64,000 nucleotides of DNA from Tepidanaerobacter sp. GT38 (GCF_021991635.1 NZ_JAFFJA010000001.1:1-64000); one strand, 5' to 3'. Counted from the stretch's first letter, positions 26,443-35,533 are shown. Translations and numbers: made by a program. Notes: generated by a model from the letters alone, not told the origin.

Positions 26443-27198
26443 TTACACTACTTTATTCGTTAATCTTCCTATGCCTTCTATCTCTACCTCAATCACATCG
26501 CCCGGCACAATTTTCCCCTTTCCTGGAGGAGTCCCAGTGCTTATGATATCTCCTGGATTTAATGTCATAATATGTGAAACAAAGGAAATAATTTGCGAAA
26601 CATTGAATACCATATCTGATGTGTTTCCATCCTGAGTTAGTTTTCCGTTGTGATACATCTTGATATTTAAATTGTCGCCATCAAGCCCATCTACAATGCA
26701 TGGCCCTATAGGCATAAAGGTATCGTAACATTTGGCTTTAGCCCATGGTTTTCCCTTTATCATAAAGTCCGCTGCAGTAATGTCATTACCGCATGTATAT
26801 CCAAAAATGTGATTTTTAGCATCTTCTACGCTTACATCCTTTATCTTGTCCTTTATGACAACTACTAACTCAGCTTCATAATTAAGGTCTTTTACACCTT
26901 TAGGCGAAATTATAGCATCGTCAGGACCAATAACCGAAGTGTCGGGTTTTAAAAAGATTATTGGTTCTTCCGGCATTGGATCTCCTTTTTTGAGCACGAC
27001 TTCTTTGTAGTTTATTCCTACCCCTACTACTTTGCTGGGTTCACAAGGTGCTAGTAACTTTACATCTTTTAAATCATATTTTTCATCTGTTTTCTCCCAT
27101 TTCCCAAAAATTGAGCCTTCAATCAAAACTACTTTATCTCCTTCAAGCAAACCGTAAGCTGTTTTCTGACCATTGTCAAATCTTACAAATTTATTCAT
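26443..27198 (-). CDS. Fumarylacetoacetate hydrolase family protein
   Basis: The 251-residue protein matches the FAH catalytic domain: VVGVGINYKEVV (about 58-69), EEPIIFLKPDTSVIGPDD, DLNYEAELVVVI with metal-binding Glu residues, FGYTCGNDITAAD, and the end GDIISTGTPPGKGKI. Family members act on 2-keto acid derivatives (acylpyruvate hydrolase, keto-acid hydratase or decarboxylase). It is third in the IclR / Fe-ADH / FAH series, so it may follow an alcohol-to-aldehyde or keto-acid step. Substrate not evident. Confidence 0.85.
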   Translation of the reverse strand: MNKFVRFDNGQKTAYGLLEGDKVVLIEGSIFGKWEKTDEKYDLKDVKLLAPCEPSKVVGVGINYKEVVLKKGDPMPEEPIIFLKPDTSVIGPDDAIISPKGVKDLNYEAELVVVIKDKIKDVSVEDAKNHIFGYTCGNDITAADFMIKGKPWAKAKCYDTFMPIGPCIVDGLDGDNLNIKMYHNGKLTQDGNTSDMVFNVSQIISFVSHIMTLNPGDIISTGTPPGKGKIVPGDVIEVEIEGIGRLTNKVV

Positions 27199-27243
27199 TT
27201 TATCACCTCTTGTTAAAAGTATTTATCTGTATTTATTTTGATT

Positions 27244-28395
27244 TTACAAAGACTCTCTATAAATGCTTATTGCATCTTCCAGGGTCATTTCCCGAGGACT
27301 TGCTTTAAAATTGTGGATGGAATTTTCGTAAGCATTCCTTGCCAATTTTTCTATATCATTTTCTGTAATTCCAAAAGCGGATATTTTTGTTGGCAGATTA
27401 ATATTTTTAAGAAAAGTTTCAAGGGCTTCTACAGCCTTTTCGGCAGCTTTAACACTAGACAATCCTCCCGTTTGAACTCCAAGTATTTTCGCAACTTCAG
27501 TTAGTTTTTCCGAAGCTTCCGAAATAGAAAATCTCAAAAACGCCAAGGAAACTGCCGCGAGGGTCTCACCGTGAGGAATGTCATAATATGCGCTGATCGG
27601 ATGGCCCAGCCCATGTATTCCGCAATTGCCGGCAAGGTTTATGGCAATTCCTGCAATGGTGTTGGCCCAAGCCATCCGTTCCCGATACTCAATATTGTTT
27701 CCATCTTCATATGCACCCTGAAGATTTTCTACAACCAGGCGCATTCCTTCAAGAGACAATGGCTTGCTTACAGGATGGCTTTTTTTACTGAGATATGATT
27801 CCATGGAATGGAAAAATACGTCGATACCTGTAGAGGCAGTAACCTTTTGAGGGACAGTCAGCATAAGTTCAGGGTCTATAATGGAAATTTTGGCATAAGT
27901 ACTTGGTGAAGAAAGGGCTCTTTTAACATGTGTTTCCGGATTTGTCATAACTGCAAAACTGTTAGCTTCACTGCCTGTTCCGGCAGTGGTAGTAATCAAA
28001 ACTATGGGAAGGGCTTCTGATGCCGGCTGAGGCCCAAAATAATTGGCAATGGAGCCTTCCCTTTTTACTCCAAAGGCAATGGATTTGGCAGAGTCCATGG
28101 CACTTCCTCCGCCTAAGCCAATAACAACGTCAACTTTATTTTCTCGGGCGAAGCTTATTCCCCTATCGATAGTGGTAGTTAAGGGATTTGGCTCTATTTC
28201 ATCAAATAAAACCCAATCAATCCCTTCCTTTTCCAGGCTTTTTGTTACCAGATCAAGATGACCAGCCCTTTTGGCACTGGACTTACCGGTAACTATTAAA
28301 GCTTTGTTACCTAATGATTTGACATACGTACCTGTTTCCTTCGCCTTCCCGCGGCCAAAAATTAATTGTGCGGGCATGAAAAAACTAAAGTCCAA
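27244..28395 (-). CDS. Iron-containing alcohol dehydrogenase
   Basis: A 383-residue group III alcohol dehydrogenase: VVIGLGGGSAMDSAKSIAFG (about 90-109) for NAD binding, TTTAGTGSEANSFAVM (about 135-150), and the metal site with GIHGLGHPISAYYDIPHGET (about 258-277), where His residues ligate Fe2+. No fused aldehyde dehydrogenase. It follows the IclR regulator and precedes the FAH gene on the same strand with 40-45-base gaps, so the three probably form an operon. Likely substrate is a short alcohol, aldehyde or hydroxy acid. Confidence 0.92.
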   Translation of the reverse strand: MDFSFFMPAQLIFGRGKAKETGTYVKSLGNKALIVTGKSSAKRAGHLDLVTKSLEKEGIDWVLFDEIEPNPLTTTIDRGISFARENKVDVVIGLGGGSAMDSAKSIAFGVKREGSIANYFGPQPASEALPIVLITTTAGTGSEANSFAVMTNPETHVKRALSSPSTYAKISIIDPELMLTVPQKVTASTGIDVFFHSMESYLSKKSHPVSKPLSLEGMRLVVENLQGAYEDGNNIEYRERMAWANTIAGIAINLAGNCGIHGLGHPISAYYDIPHGETLAAVSLAFLRFSISEASEKLTEVAKILGVQTGGLSSVKAAEKAVEALETFLKNINLPTKISAFGITENDIEKLARNAYENSIHNFKASPREMTLEDAISIYRESL

Positions 28396-28436
28396 TTAAA
28401 GCACCTCCACAATTTAAAAGAACTTTTTATTTTAAT

Positions 28437-29207
28437 TTAAGGCTTACCTTTCCAGCCCATCCTTTGCGAAATTTTTTTGGCGCAGTCCACAACACTTTCA
28501 GAGATTTCCTTTATTTTTTCTTGTGTCACTGTAACGGTAGGCCCAGATACGCTTATTGCACCAATTACCTTACCGGTATAATCGAATATGGGAGCAGCTA
28601 CACAGCGAATACCTTCTTCATTTTCTTCATCATCCACTGCAAAACCCAATTCTCGGATCTTTTTTAAATGCTCCATTAATTTTTTTGGTTCAGTTATAGT
28701 TTTAGCAGAAAATCTTGTGAGGCCTTTTTCAATCACTTTGTGAATAAAACTTTCTTCTGAAAAAGCCAAAATCACTTTACCGACTGCTGAAGCATGAAGC
28801 GGGGCTATACGACCTATTTGCGAATACATGCGAATTGTCTTATTGCTGTCTAATTTATCTATATATATTGCCCTATATCCATCAGGCACTACTAAGTGCA
28901 CTGTTTCATTAACTTTTTCAGAAAGCTCTTTTAGCAAATCATGGGCCTCCCGGCGAATGTCCATTCGTTCAAGGATAGCTCCACCTAAAAATAAAAGCTT
29001 CATTCCAAGCCGGTATTTATCCGATGACGCAGTTTGTTCTACATATCCCTGATTTAGCAAGGTAGTGAGCATGCGATGGACCGTACTTTTGTGTAAATTA
29101 ATTCTTTTAGCAAGCTCTGTAACGCCCAATCCCTCTTTTTCCGTAGCAAGTTCTTCTAGAATCATCATTGCCCTTCTTACGGATTGGACAGTATTATCTT
29201 GAGCCAT
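28437..29207 (-). CDS. IclR-family transcriptional regulator
   Basis: The 256-residue protein has an N-terminal winged helix (VQSVRRAMMILEELATEKEG; VTELAKRINLHKSTVHRMLT, recognition helix about residues 40-55) and the C-terminal IclR effector domain (LHASAVGKVILAF; EGIRCVAAPIFDYTGKVIGA, ISVSGP). It probably controls itself, the Fe-ADH and FAH genes, and the divergent MFS transporter, through the palindrome at 29256-29272. GAGGTG precedes ATG 29207. Confidence 0.93.
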   Translation of the reverse strand: MAQDNTVQSVRRAMMILEELATEKEGLGVTELAKRINLHKSTVHRMLTTLLNQGYVEQTASSDKYRLGMKLLFLGGAILERMDIRREAHDLLKELSEKVNETVHLVVPDGYRAIYIDKLDSNKTIRMYSQIGRIAPLHASAVGKVILAFSEESFIHKVIEKGLTRFSAKTITEPKKLMEHLKKIRELGFAVDDEENEEGIRCVAAPIFDYTGKVIGAISVSGPTVTVTQEKIKEISESVVDCAKKISQRMGWKGKP

Positions 29208-29255
29208 AATTTCACCTCAATATTTGCCTACTATCAGTAAAAATTGTATCGTTAT

Positions 29256-29272
29256 TTGAAATGCTGTTTCAA
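29256..29272. promoter_or_regulatory. Candidate IclR operator
   Basis: TTGAAA-TGCTG-TTTCAA is a perfect 6-5-6 inverted repeat between the divergent IclR and MFS genes. IclR-family sites commonly have TGAAA/TTTCA half-sites with this spacing. Confidence 0.55.
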
Positions 29273-29344
29273 GTTTTCTCATTGATATATTCTACATATT
29301 ATTTAAAATATCCTTTTTTTTGGCTTATATATAAAAGTAACTTC

Positions 29345-29353
29345 TGCTATAAT
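29345..29353 (+). promoter_or_regulatory. Extended -10 promoter of the MFS gene
   Basis: TGC-TATAAT at 29345-29353 is a perfect -10 with the TGn extension; no clear -35. It lies 39 bases before the GTG start. Confidence 0.5.
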
Positions 29354-29391
29354 ATATAATGATTTTACTTCATTATTCTGGAGGGCTACAT

Positions 29392-30627
29392 GTGGGCGAA
29401 GCTAGAATCGGTAAAAACGCATTAATAATCTTAGTTTCCCTATGTATAGGTTGGACTTTACTTTACGCTGACAGGACTGCACTATATCCGCTCCTCTCTG
29501 TGATAGGAGAAGAGTTTAATCTTTCAAGTACTATGATAGGCTCCATAACAAGCAGCTATTTTTTAATATATGTAACTATGCAAATTCCATCAGGGATACT
29601 AGCGGACAAGCTCGGAAAAAAACGACTTTTAGTGCTCACTTTCATTATAGCAGGCATTGCTTTACTATGCTTTGGTTTATTTGCAAACACTTACATATTA
29701 CTGCTATTTTTTACAGCTTTACACGGATTTGGTGCGGGATCATTTTATCCTTGTGCATATGGCATAATGCTAAAAACCGTAGATTCTAAACATTGGGGAA
29801 TAGGAGCTGCTATAGTCAATTTAGGAATGTCTTTCGGGCTTATCATCGGACTTGCAGTCAGCGGTCCCTTGTACTTGCATTTTAAGAGTTATGCAGGAAT
29901 ATTTATCGCATTGGCACTTATAACCATATTATCCGCACTTGGTTTTTATATCATTCTGCCTAATGTAACAAATGACAGCGGCAAAAACAGCTCCAAAAAA
30001 GCTTTTCCTCTTATTAAAATACTTAAAAACAGCAATATATTGTTGATAAATTTAGCTCAGTTTTGTGCTCTTTATGGATACTGGACTGCAGTAACCTGGG
30101 GAGCAACCTTTTTCCAGGAAGAACGCGGTATAAGTATGGAACTCGCCGGTCTTTTTGTAGCTATAGTTGGGATTAGCGCTATAATTCCAAGTCTTGTAAT
30201 GGGCCGAATATCTGATAAGTTGGGTCGAAAAAAGATCGCACTAATGTTATTTCCTCTCGGGGCAATCACTATCTTCCTCATGGCTTACGCCCGTTCAAAT
30301 TTGGCCATAATACTTTCTCTGATAGCTTACGGTATATTTGGCAAATCATCCTGGGACCCAATTGCAATTGCCTGGACCGGCAGTCATGCAACAGCCATGG
30401 ATAAAGATGCATTGGGCACGGCTATGGGCGTATTTAACTTTTCAGGTATGATGTCAGCAGTTGTTGCTCCCGTTGTAACTGGATTTATAAGAGATATAAC
30501 TGGTTCACTTGTAGCGGCTTATTACGTAGCAGCACTGATATCAATACTTGGGGGCGTTTTAATAATGTTTGTTCGCGAAAAACCAATAGAATTTTTGCCC
30601 GATACTGCAATTAAAAGCGATGCTTAG
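29392..30627 (+). CDS. Major facilitator superfamily transporter
   Basis: A 411-residue 12-helix transporter. The loop after helix 2 is GILADKLGKKRLLV, the MFS motif A, and the mirrored loop after helix 8 is GRISDKLGRKKIAL. The N-terminal DRTALYPLLSVIGEEF is typical of the anion:cation symporter or hexuronate/phthalate-like branch. It is divergent from the IclR operon and probably imports the compound handled by the Fe-ADH and FAH enzymes. GTG 29392 is chosen because GGAGGG lies six bases upstream. Confidence 0.9.
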   Translation: MGEARIGKNALIILVSLCIGWTLLYADRTALYPLLSVIGEEFNLSSTMIGSITSSYFLIYVTMQIPSGILADKLGKKRLLVLTFIIAGIALLCFGLFANTYILLLFFTALHGFGAGSFYPCAYGIMLKTVDSKHWGIGAAIVNLGMSFGLIIGLAVSGPLYLHFKSYAGIFIALALITILSALGFYIILPNVTNDSGKNSSKKAFPLIKILKNSNILLINLAQFCALYGYWTAVTWGATFFQEERGISMELAGLFVAIVGISAIIPSLVMGRISDKLGRKKIALMLFPLGAITIFLMAYARSNLAIILSLIAYGIFGKSSWDPIAIAWTGSHATAMDKDALGTAMGVFNFSGMMSAVVAPVVTGFIRDITGSLVAAYYVAALISILGGVLIMFVREKPIEFLPDTAIKSDA

Positions 30628-30657
30628 GGCTTTAGCTTAATCCGGGGCTAGAGCCCT
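30626..30657 (+). terminator. Terminator of the MFS gene
   Basis: AGGGCTTTAGC (30626-30636) pairs with GCTAGAGCCCT (30647-30657) with one wobble, then TTTT. The stem includes the stop codon. Confidence 0.75.
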
Positions 30658-30751
30658 TTTAAATGATACTTAATTAAAAAATTGTAGGGTTCATTATTCT
30701 AAGATCCTAATTTTATTATAGCCTAATATATTTATCGTTTACATTTAGCTG

Positions 30752-30760
30752 TGGTATAAT
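30752..30760 (+). promoter_or_regulatory. Extended -10 promoter of the MATE gene
   Basis: TGG-TATAAT at 30752-30760; no strong -35. Located 54 bases before the start codon. Confidence 0.5.
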
Positions 30761-30813
30761 CTTAATTAACTTTGTAAATTAAGCTCTGGTTTAAGAAGGG
30801 GTTGAAATAAAAC

Positions 30814-32205
30814 GTGATAAGTGTTGCAAAGTTTTTTTCGCCAAAGGACATGACTGTGGGAGCACCATGGAAGCGAATTATCGAATTTTCTATTCCCATG
30901 TTAATTGGCAACATTGCTCAACAGCTTTATAATACCGTAGACTCTATTGTCATCGGAAGATACGTAGGCGATAATGCCCTGGCAGCTGTTGGTACTTCCT
31001 TGCCCGTATTGCACCTTTTACTGGTCCTCTTTGTAGCTGTAGCTACAGGAGCAGGTATTATGGTCTCCCAGTATTTCGGCGCAAAAGACCGAGAAAAACT
31101 TTCCCGAGCCATCGGTATATGCATAACTATGACAGCAGTAGCTTCCGCAATAATAATGGTAATATCGCCCTTTGTCGTCCGGCCTATACTTGCTCTTATA
31201 AATACGCCGGAAACCATTATAGATTGGGCAGAAGACTATCTTTTGATATTATTATTAGGAAATTGGGGATTTTCATATTTTAATATCCTATCAGGAATAT
31301 TGCGAGGCCTTGGAGATTCATTGTCCGCACTGGTTTATCTTCTTATTGCTACTTTTCTTAATACGATTTTAGATATATGGTTTGTTGTCGGTTTTAATAT
31401 GGGTGTACCTGGAGTGGCGCTGGCAACAATAATTGCGCAAATTATTTCAGCAGTATTTTGTGCCATCAAACTAAAAAAAATGGATGATGTATTTGACCTC
31501 AACTTAAGCATGATGAAACCTTTAAGAAAATATGTGCTCGACCTCTTAAAATTAGGACTGCCGTCAGGCATGACTCAAGTCATATTTTCATTGGCAATGA
31601 TTACAGTTCAATCCCTTACAAATACCTTTGGGGAACTGTTCATTGCATGCAATGTAATTGTAATGAGAGTAGACGGATTTGCTATGATGCCTAATTTTTC
31701 TTTCGGCATGGCTATGACCACATATGCAGGGCAGAATGTCGGTGCAAAAAGGCTTGACAGAGTAGAACTGGGAACACGTCAAGGTTTGGGAATAGCTGTT
31801 GGGATCTCAACATTTATAACAATAATAATTTTGATTTTTGGTAGATACCTAATGAACATTTTTACCGACACAGTAGAACTGGTAGATTTAAGTATGAAAA
31901 TGATGCGCATCCTGGCAATTGGATACATTGCAATGGCGGTTACGCAAGTTCTCTCAGGTGTCATGCGCGGTGCAGGAGACACCTTAACTCCCATGTGGCT
32001 TTCATTGATAACAACATTCTTCTTGAGGGTTCCCATTGCCTACGGCCTAGTCTTTCTCACACGCAGTGCTCAATATCCAAACGGTAGGCCCGAGTCAGTG
32101 TTCATTTCCCTTGTAACAGCATGGGTATGCGGTGCTATGATAACTGCATATTTCTACAAAAAAGGCAGTTGGAGAAATAAAGCACTGATAAAAAATGTCG
32201 AATAA
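30814..32205 (+). CDS. MATE-family multidrug/sodium antiporter
   Basis: A 463-residue protein with 12 hydrophobic segments in two homologous halves, matching the NorM/DinF-like MATE family: PMLIGNIAQQLYNTVDSIVI then GRYVGDNALAAVG near the start, VATGAGIMVSQYFGAKDREK (about 74-93), and NVGAKRLDRVELGTRQGL at the mirrored position. It exports cationic drugs or metabolites with Na+ or H+. The start is GTG 30814, with an imperfect AAGGGG about a dozen bases upstream. Followed by a strong terminator. Confidence 0.9.
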   Translation: MISVAKFFSPKDMTVGAPWKRIIEFSIPMLIGNIAQQLYNTVDSIVIGRYVGDNALAAVGTSLPVLHLLLVLFVAVATGAGIMVSQYFGAKDREKLSRAIGICITMTAVASAIIMVISPFVVRPILALINTPETIIDWAEDYLLILLLGNWGFSYFNILSGILRGLGDSLSALVYLLIATFLNTILDIWFVVGFNMGVPGVALATIIAQIISAVFCAIKLKKMDDVFDLNLSMMKPLRKYVLDLLKLGLPSGMTQVIFSLAMITVQSLTNTFGELFIACNVIVMRVDGFAMMPNFSFGMAMTTYAGQNVGAKRLDRVELGTRQGLGIAVGISTFITIIILIFGRYLMNIFTDTVELVDLSMKMMRILAIGYIAMAVTQVLSGVMRGAGDTLTPMWLSLITTFFLRVPIAYGLVFLTRSAQYPNGRPESVFISLVTAWVCGAMITAYFYKKGSWRNKALIKNVE

Positions 32206-32210
32206 TATCA

Positions 32211-32245
32211 AAGAGCCCAGGAGGCAAATAACCTCTTGGGCTCTT
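32211..32245 (+). terminator. Terminator of the MATE gene
   Basis: AAGAGCCCAGGAGG (32211-32224) pairs with CCTCTTGGGCTCTT (32232-32245) with one wobble; followed by ATTAT. Confidence 0.8.
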
Positions 32246-32258
32246 ATTATGTAATAAC

Positions 32259-32311
32259 GAGGTTCCGGGACCCAGGAAAATCGCCAATTGCGTTGTCGGG
32301 TGGAGTCTTGT
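32259..32311. repeat. Intergenic element B, inverse copy of part of element A
   Basis: AGGTTCCGGG (32260-32269) and CGTTGTCGGGTGGAGT (32291-32306), then CTTGTTTT, match the complement of 3987-4030 (ACTCCACCCGACAGCG ... GAACCT, with TTCTTGTTTT next to the latter). GGTTCCGGGACC is itself a near-palindrome. It lies in the gap between the MATE terminator and the GGDEF-like gene. Confidence 0.4.
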
Positions 32312-32397
32312 TTTGTCGTACCAAGTTGAAAAAATATATATATTAACGTAAAATATAATGTGGTTATATTTTCCATTTAATAATTAGGGGGTATGGC

Positions 32398-33180
32398 ATG
32401 AAGAAACTCGGCAAGAAGAGAGATTTATTGTTTATGCTACTCGTTTTGCAGATGTTTATACTGTGTTCCATGTTTTTTTTGGGCTCAAAGGAAGCAACTG
32501 TAAAAACTTACTCAATGTTTTGTATATCCTTTCTTTTGATAATGCTATCTTTTTATGTAAAACCAGCCATTGGTTTATCAGTGGCTTTTTTCGCGGACTT
32601 TTTATACTTGGTATTTGTACTTTTTTACTCCAAAGAAAATTTTACCTTACTAGAAAACGGCATATGGATTACCGCTTTTCCGATAATAGCTTTTACATCC
32701 GGTCAGCTGGGACAAACTACTCTTGAGCTGGACTTGGTCAATCAGAATATGATAGATAGTCTAACGGGTTTTAAAAATAAGCAAAAGTTCTATGAAGATT
32801 TACTTGAAATATCAACTCAGAGCAGCAAAACTGCAGTTGTTATTATAAGCCTTGTACACTATAAAGAAGTATTAGCTTTATTAGGAAGGCAAAAGACCGA
32901 CAGAGCTATTCTCGTAGCTTCTAATATCTTAAATAACTTATTTCCAACGACAAACAAAAAATATCGCCTAGAAGAAGATACACTAGCAGTGATCTTAAAC
33001 ATTTCCGACAAAAAAGAAATTTTAATAACACAAGCGAAAATCAACAACAGCCTAAATAAGGTATTTCCTGCCTCATTCAATAATCAGATTGCCATAAAAT
33101 TTGTCGTTAAAATAGATGTTGTTGAACATGACTTGGAAGAATCTAATAGTTCACTATCTAAACCTTCTGCCAGACTATAA
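32398..33180 (+). CDS. Membrane protein with degenerate GGDEF domain
   Basis: A 260-residue protein: about four hydrophobic segments (10-30, 38-54, 59-80, 88-103), then a soluble domain from DSLTGFKNKQKFYEDLLEIS (about 120-139), which is the DxLTGxxN/R entry motif of GGDEF domains. The place of the GGDEF signature reads YRLEEDTLAVIL, so the catalytic glycines are lost and diguanylate cyclase activity is unlikely. It may bind nucleotide or act as a signalling scaffold. AGGGGG lies about eight bases before ATG 32398. A SPOR protein gene follows 30 bases later. Confidence 0.75.
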   Translation: MKKLGKKRDLLFMLLVLQMFILCSMFFLGSKEATVKTYSMFCISFLLIMLSFYVKPAIGLSVAFFADFLYLVFVLFYSKENFTLLENGIWITAFPIIAFTSGQLGQTTLELDLVNQNMIDSLTGFKNKQKFYEDLLEISTQSSKTAVVIISLVHYKEVLALLGRQKTDRAILVASNILNNLFPTTNKKYRLEEDTLAVILNISDKKEILITQAKINNSLNKVFPASFNNQIAIKFVVKIDVVEHDLEESNSSLSKPSARL

Positions 33181-33210
33181 AAATTTAAATACATACTAGG
33201 AGAAAGTTAA

Positions 33211-33885
33211 ATGAAGAAAAACATCATATTATTTTCAGTGTTTTTGCTTGCTTTTTTTAATACGAGCAAAATCTTAGCAGAGAGCACTAAATATTACGTC
33301 GTGCAAGTCGGCTATTATAAAAATACAGTTATAATGGAAATAGACTTTAACTTTTTTGTAAAGCAGGGTCTTCCTGTATACAAAGTTGCTCATGAAGGTG
33401 GTTATCGCATTTATTTGGGAAATTATGAAAACAGAGAAGAAGCAGAAAAAGCTGCACAAATTGTAAATGAAATGGGATTTGAAACACTTATTAGGACAAT
33501 TGAGAAAAAACCTACTCCAAATCCAACGCAGCCAAAAAAAATAGATGGTGGAGCAACTGATAAAGCCGCTGATAAAAAAACTGATATAAAAACTAACGAT
33601 ACAACTGATAAATCAACTATTAACACAGCTCAACATAATTCTGAAAATCAGACTAACAAAAATGTAGAAACAACATCATCTACATATAAAGTCCAATTGC
33701 CTCAAAAAAAGGACAACTTTTCAGATACCCACCGCCAATTTAGCCAACCTAATCAGTTAAATGAAAAATCAGATACAACTAATACGAGTCAGAACAAATC
33801 GATACATTATATGTTTTATGCAATGTTTATGATTATTCTTTCCAGCGGAACTATTGCTGCCAGCAAAAGAAACCGGGAAAAGTAA
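33211..33885 (+). CDS. SPOR-domain membrane-anchored protein
   Basis: A 224-residue protein: signal-like hydrophobic N-terminus (about 4-23), SPOR domain (about 27-97: KYYVVQVGYYKNTVIMEIDF; GGYRIYLGNYENREEAEKAA, QIVNEMGFETLI), a long Thr/Asp/Lys/Asn/Gln-rich low-complexity linker (about 100-195), and a C-terminal hydrophobic segment (YMFYAMFMIILSSGTIAA) ending in basic SKRNREK. The C-terminus looks like a stop-transfer anchor, so the SPOR domain would sit outside the membrane where it can bind denuded peptidoglycan glycans. Probably co-transcribed with the GGDEF-like gene upstream. Confidence 0.8.
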   Translation: MKKNIILFSVFLLAFFNTSKILAESTKYYVVQVGYYKNTVIMEIDFNFFVKQGLPVYKVAHEGGYRIYLGNYENREEAEKAAQIVNEMGFETLIRTIEKKPTPNPTQPKKIDGGATDKAADKKTDIKTNDTTDKSTINTAQHNSENQTNKNVETTSSTYKVQLPQKKDNFSDTHRQFSQPNQLNEKSDTTNTSQNKSIHYMFYAMFMIILSSGTIAASKRNREK

Positions 33886-33890
33886 AAAAA

Positions 33891-33908
33891 GCAATTATTT
33901 TTATTTGC
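33891..33908. terminator. Bidirectional terminator between the SPOR gene and hflX
   Basis: GCAATTA (33891-33897) pairs with TATTTGC (33902-33908) with one mismatch, flanked by AAAAAAA on the left and CTTTTTT on the right, serving both convergent genes. Confidence 0.65.
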
Positions 33909-33914
33909 TCTTTT

Positions 33915-35156
33915 TTACTTTACCAAATATTTTTCGTACTTTTTCAGCATAGCCTGTTCGATGCTGCCTTTTACTTTTACCCCATTATCCTTATACTCCA
34001 CCTCATAAACCAACCCATTTTGGTGTATTTCATCCAGTACCTGCCCCTGGCTGTAAGGAATAACAAGCTGGGCAAATTGACGGGTAGATGGCAATACATC
34101 ACAGATAGTTTTTAAAAGTTTATCCAAATTTAAACCCTTTAATGCAGAGATTTCAATAGTTTTCTCCCTGTCATATCCCCTAATATACACACTCTGGCTG
34201 CTGATTTTATCAATCTTATTTATGGCAAGAATTGTGGGTTTTCTATCAGCTTCCAGCTCCTTCAAAACTGAACTTACAGTAGCAATTTCTTCATCCAAAA
34301 CAGGACTTGATCCATCTGCCACCAAAATGAGTACATCCGCTTCTTTCACTTCTTCCAATGTAGCTTTAAAAGCCTCAACGAGATGATGAGGCAGTTTTCG
34401 AATAAAGCCTACGGTATCTGAAACAAGCACTTTTCGGCCATCGGGCAGCATAAGGCCGCGTGTGGTAGTATCCAATGTTTCAAAGAGCCTGTCCCCAGTA
34501 ACTACTTTAGCATTAGTGAGTGCATTCATAAGAGTAGATTTTCCAGCATTTGTATATCCCACCAAACTGATAACCGGAAAGCGGCGAGATTTAATAATAA
34601 GCTGCCGGCTCTTTTGTATCTGTTTAAGTTCCTGCTTTAAGCGATGTATCCTGCGGCGAATATGACGGCGATCAGTTTCCAGCTTTGTTTCGCCTGGCCC
34701 CCGGGTACCTATTCCGCCGCCTTCCTGAGAAAGCTCAATTCCTTTACCTGTAAGTCGCGGCATCATGTATTGAAGCTGAGCAAGTTCCACCTGAATTTTA
34801 CCTTCAGAAGTTTTTGCCCTTTGTGCAAATATATCCAGTATCAGCATAGTCCTATCTATAATTTGAACTTCAGTTAACTTTTCAAGGTTTCTAATTTGCA
34901 CCGGCGAAAGTTCATCGTCACAAATTATGGCATTGGCATCCAATGTTTTTACTGCCGCAGCTATCTCTTCAGCCTTACCCCTTCCCACATAATATGTTGG
35001 ATCTATCTTGCTTCTTCTCTGGACTGCTTCCCCCACTATTTCCACTCCTGCTGTCTTTGAAAGAAGTTTTAGTTCTTCAAAAGTCGTGTCATCTTCAAGA
35101 TTATTTATCACACTTACCAACAGGGCTCTAGTTGTTGCATCATTCTTTGAAATCAT
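33915..35156 (-). CDS. hflX: GTPase HflX
   Basis: Ribosome-associated GTPase that splits or rescues stalled 70S ribosomes. The 413-residue protein has the HflX N-terminal domain (VGRGKAEEIAAAVKTLDANA), the glycine-rich linker ELSQEGGGIGTRGPGETKLE, then the G domain: G1 GYTNAGKST (about 203-211), G3 DTVGF (about 247-251), G4 NKID (about 313-316), and a short C-terminal domain. Monocistronic on the minus strand. Confidence 0.95.
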   Translation of the reverse strand: MISKNDATTRALLVSVINNLEDDTTFEELKLLSKTAGVEIVGEAVQRRSKIDPTYYVGRGKAEEIAAAVKTLDANAIICDDELSPVQIRNLEKLTEVQIIDRTMLILDIFAQRAKTSEGKIQVELAQLQYMMPRLTGKGIELSQEGGGIGTRGPGETKLETDRRHIRRRIHRLKQELKQIQKSRQLIIKSRRFPVISLVGYTNAGKSTLMNALTNAKVVTGDRLFETLDTTTRGLMLPDGRKVLVSDTVGFIRKLPHHLVEAFKATLEEVKEADVLILVADGSSPVLDEEIATVSSVLKELEADRKPTILAINKIDKISSQSVYIRGYDREKTIEISALKGLNLDKLLKTICDVLPSTRQFAQLVIPYSQGQVLDEIHQNGLVYEVEYKDNGVKVKGSIEQAMLKKYEKYLVK

Positions 35157-35533
35157 TTAACTCCTTTTTCTCCTTCTGTAAATAAAGGGTTTAATTATTA
35201 TTGTAATTGATTTTGAATTATAAGACAACATAAATCAACGGATACTCGGTACGTTTATGTAACAAACTACTTGGAGAAATACATCAATAGCCAGGGAGTA
35301 GTCTTAATTTGCAAAAAAACTTAATCAGTAAAGGCTGCATAGTAAGCAGAAGGAGAAGAAAGGAAATTTTAATTAAAAAGATCTATTATTTAGATAAGGT
35401 GGCATTGTTTGCAACTAATCAAGATCCATCTTATCAACAAAGAAGTAATAATATTTGTAAAAATGGAATTTTTATTATAAAATAAAAATTGAAGGTAGAT
35501 ATTGGCTGTGGGTTTATTTTCATAGCATAACAG
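35157..35533. other. 377-base gene-free stretch, AT-rich
   Basis: Between hflX and the symporter pseudogene I see no intact gene, RNA or repeat. It must hold the hflX promoter on the minus strand. It may also contain eroded remains of the missing 5' part of the symporter gene, but I cannot recognise codons there. Confidence 0.5.

Noticed and set aside
32291-32311. T-box leader, because of GGGTGGAGTC
   Set aside because: The T-box core needs GGGTGGNACCGCG plus specifier and AG-bulge stems; these are missing and the downstream gene is not an amino-acid gene.
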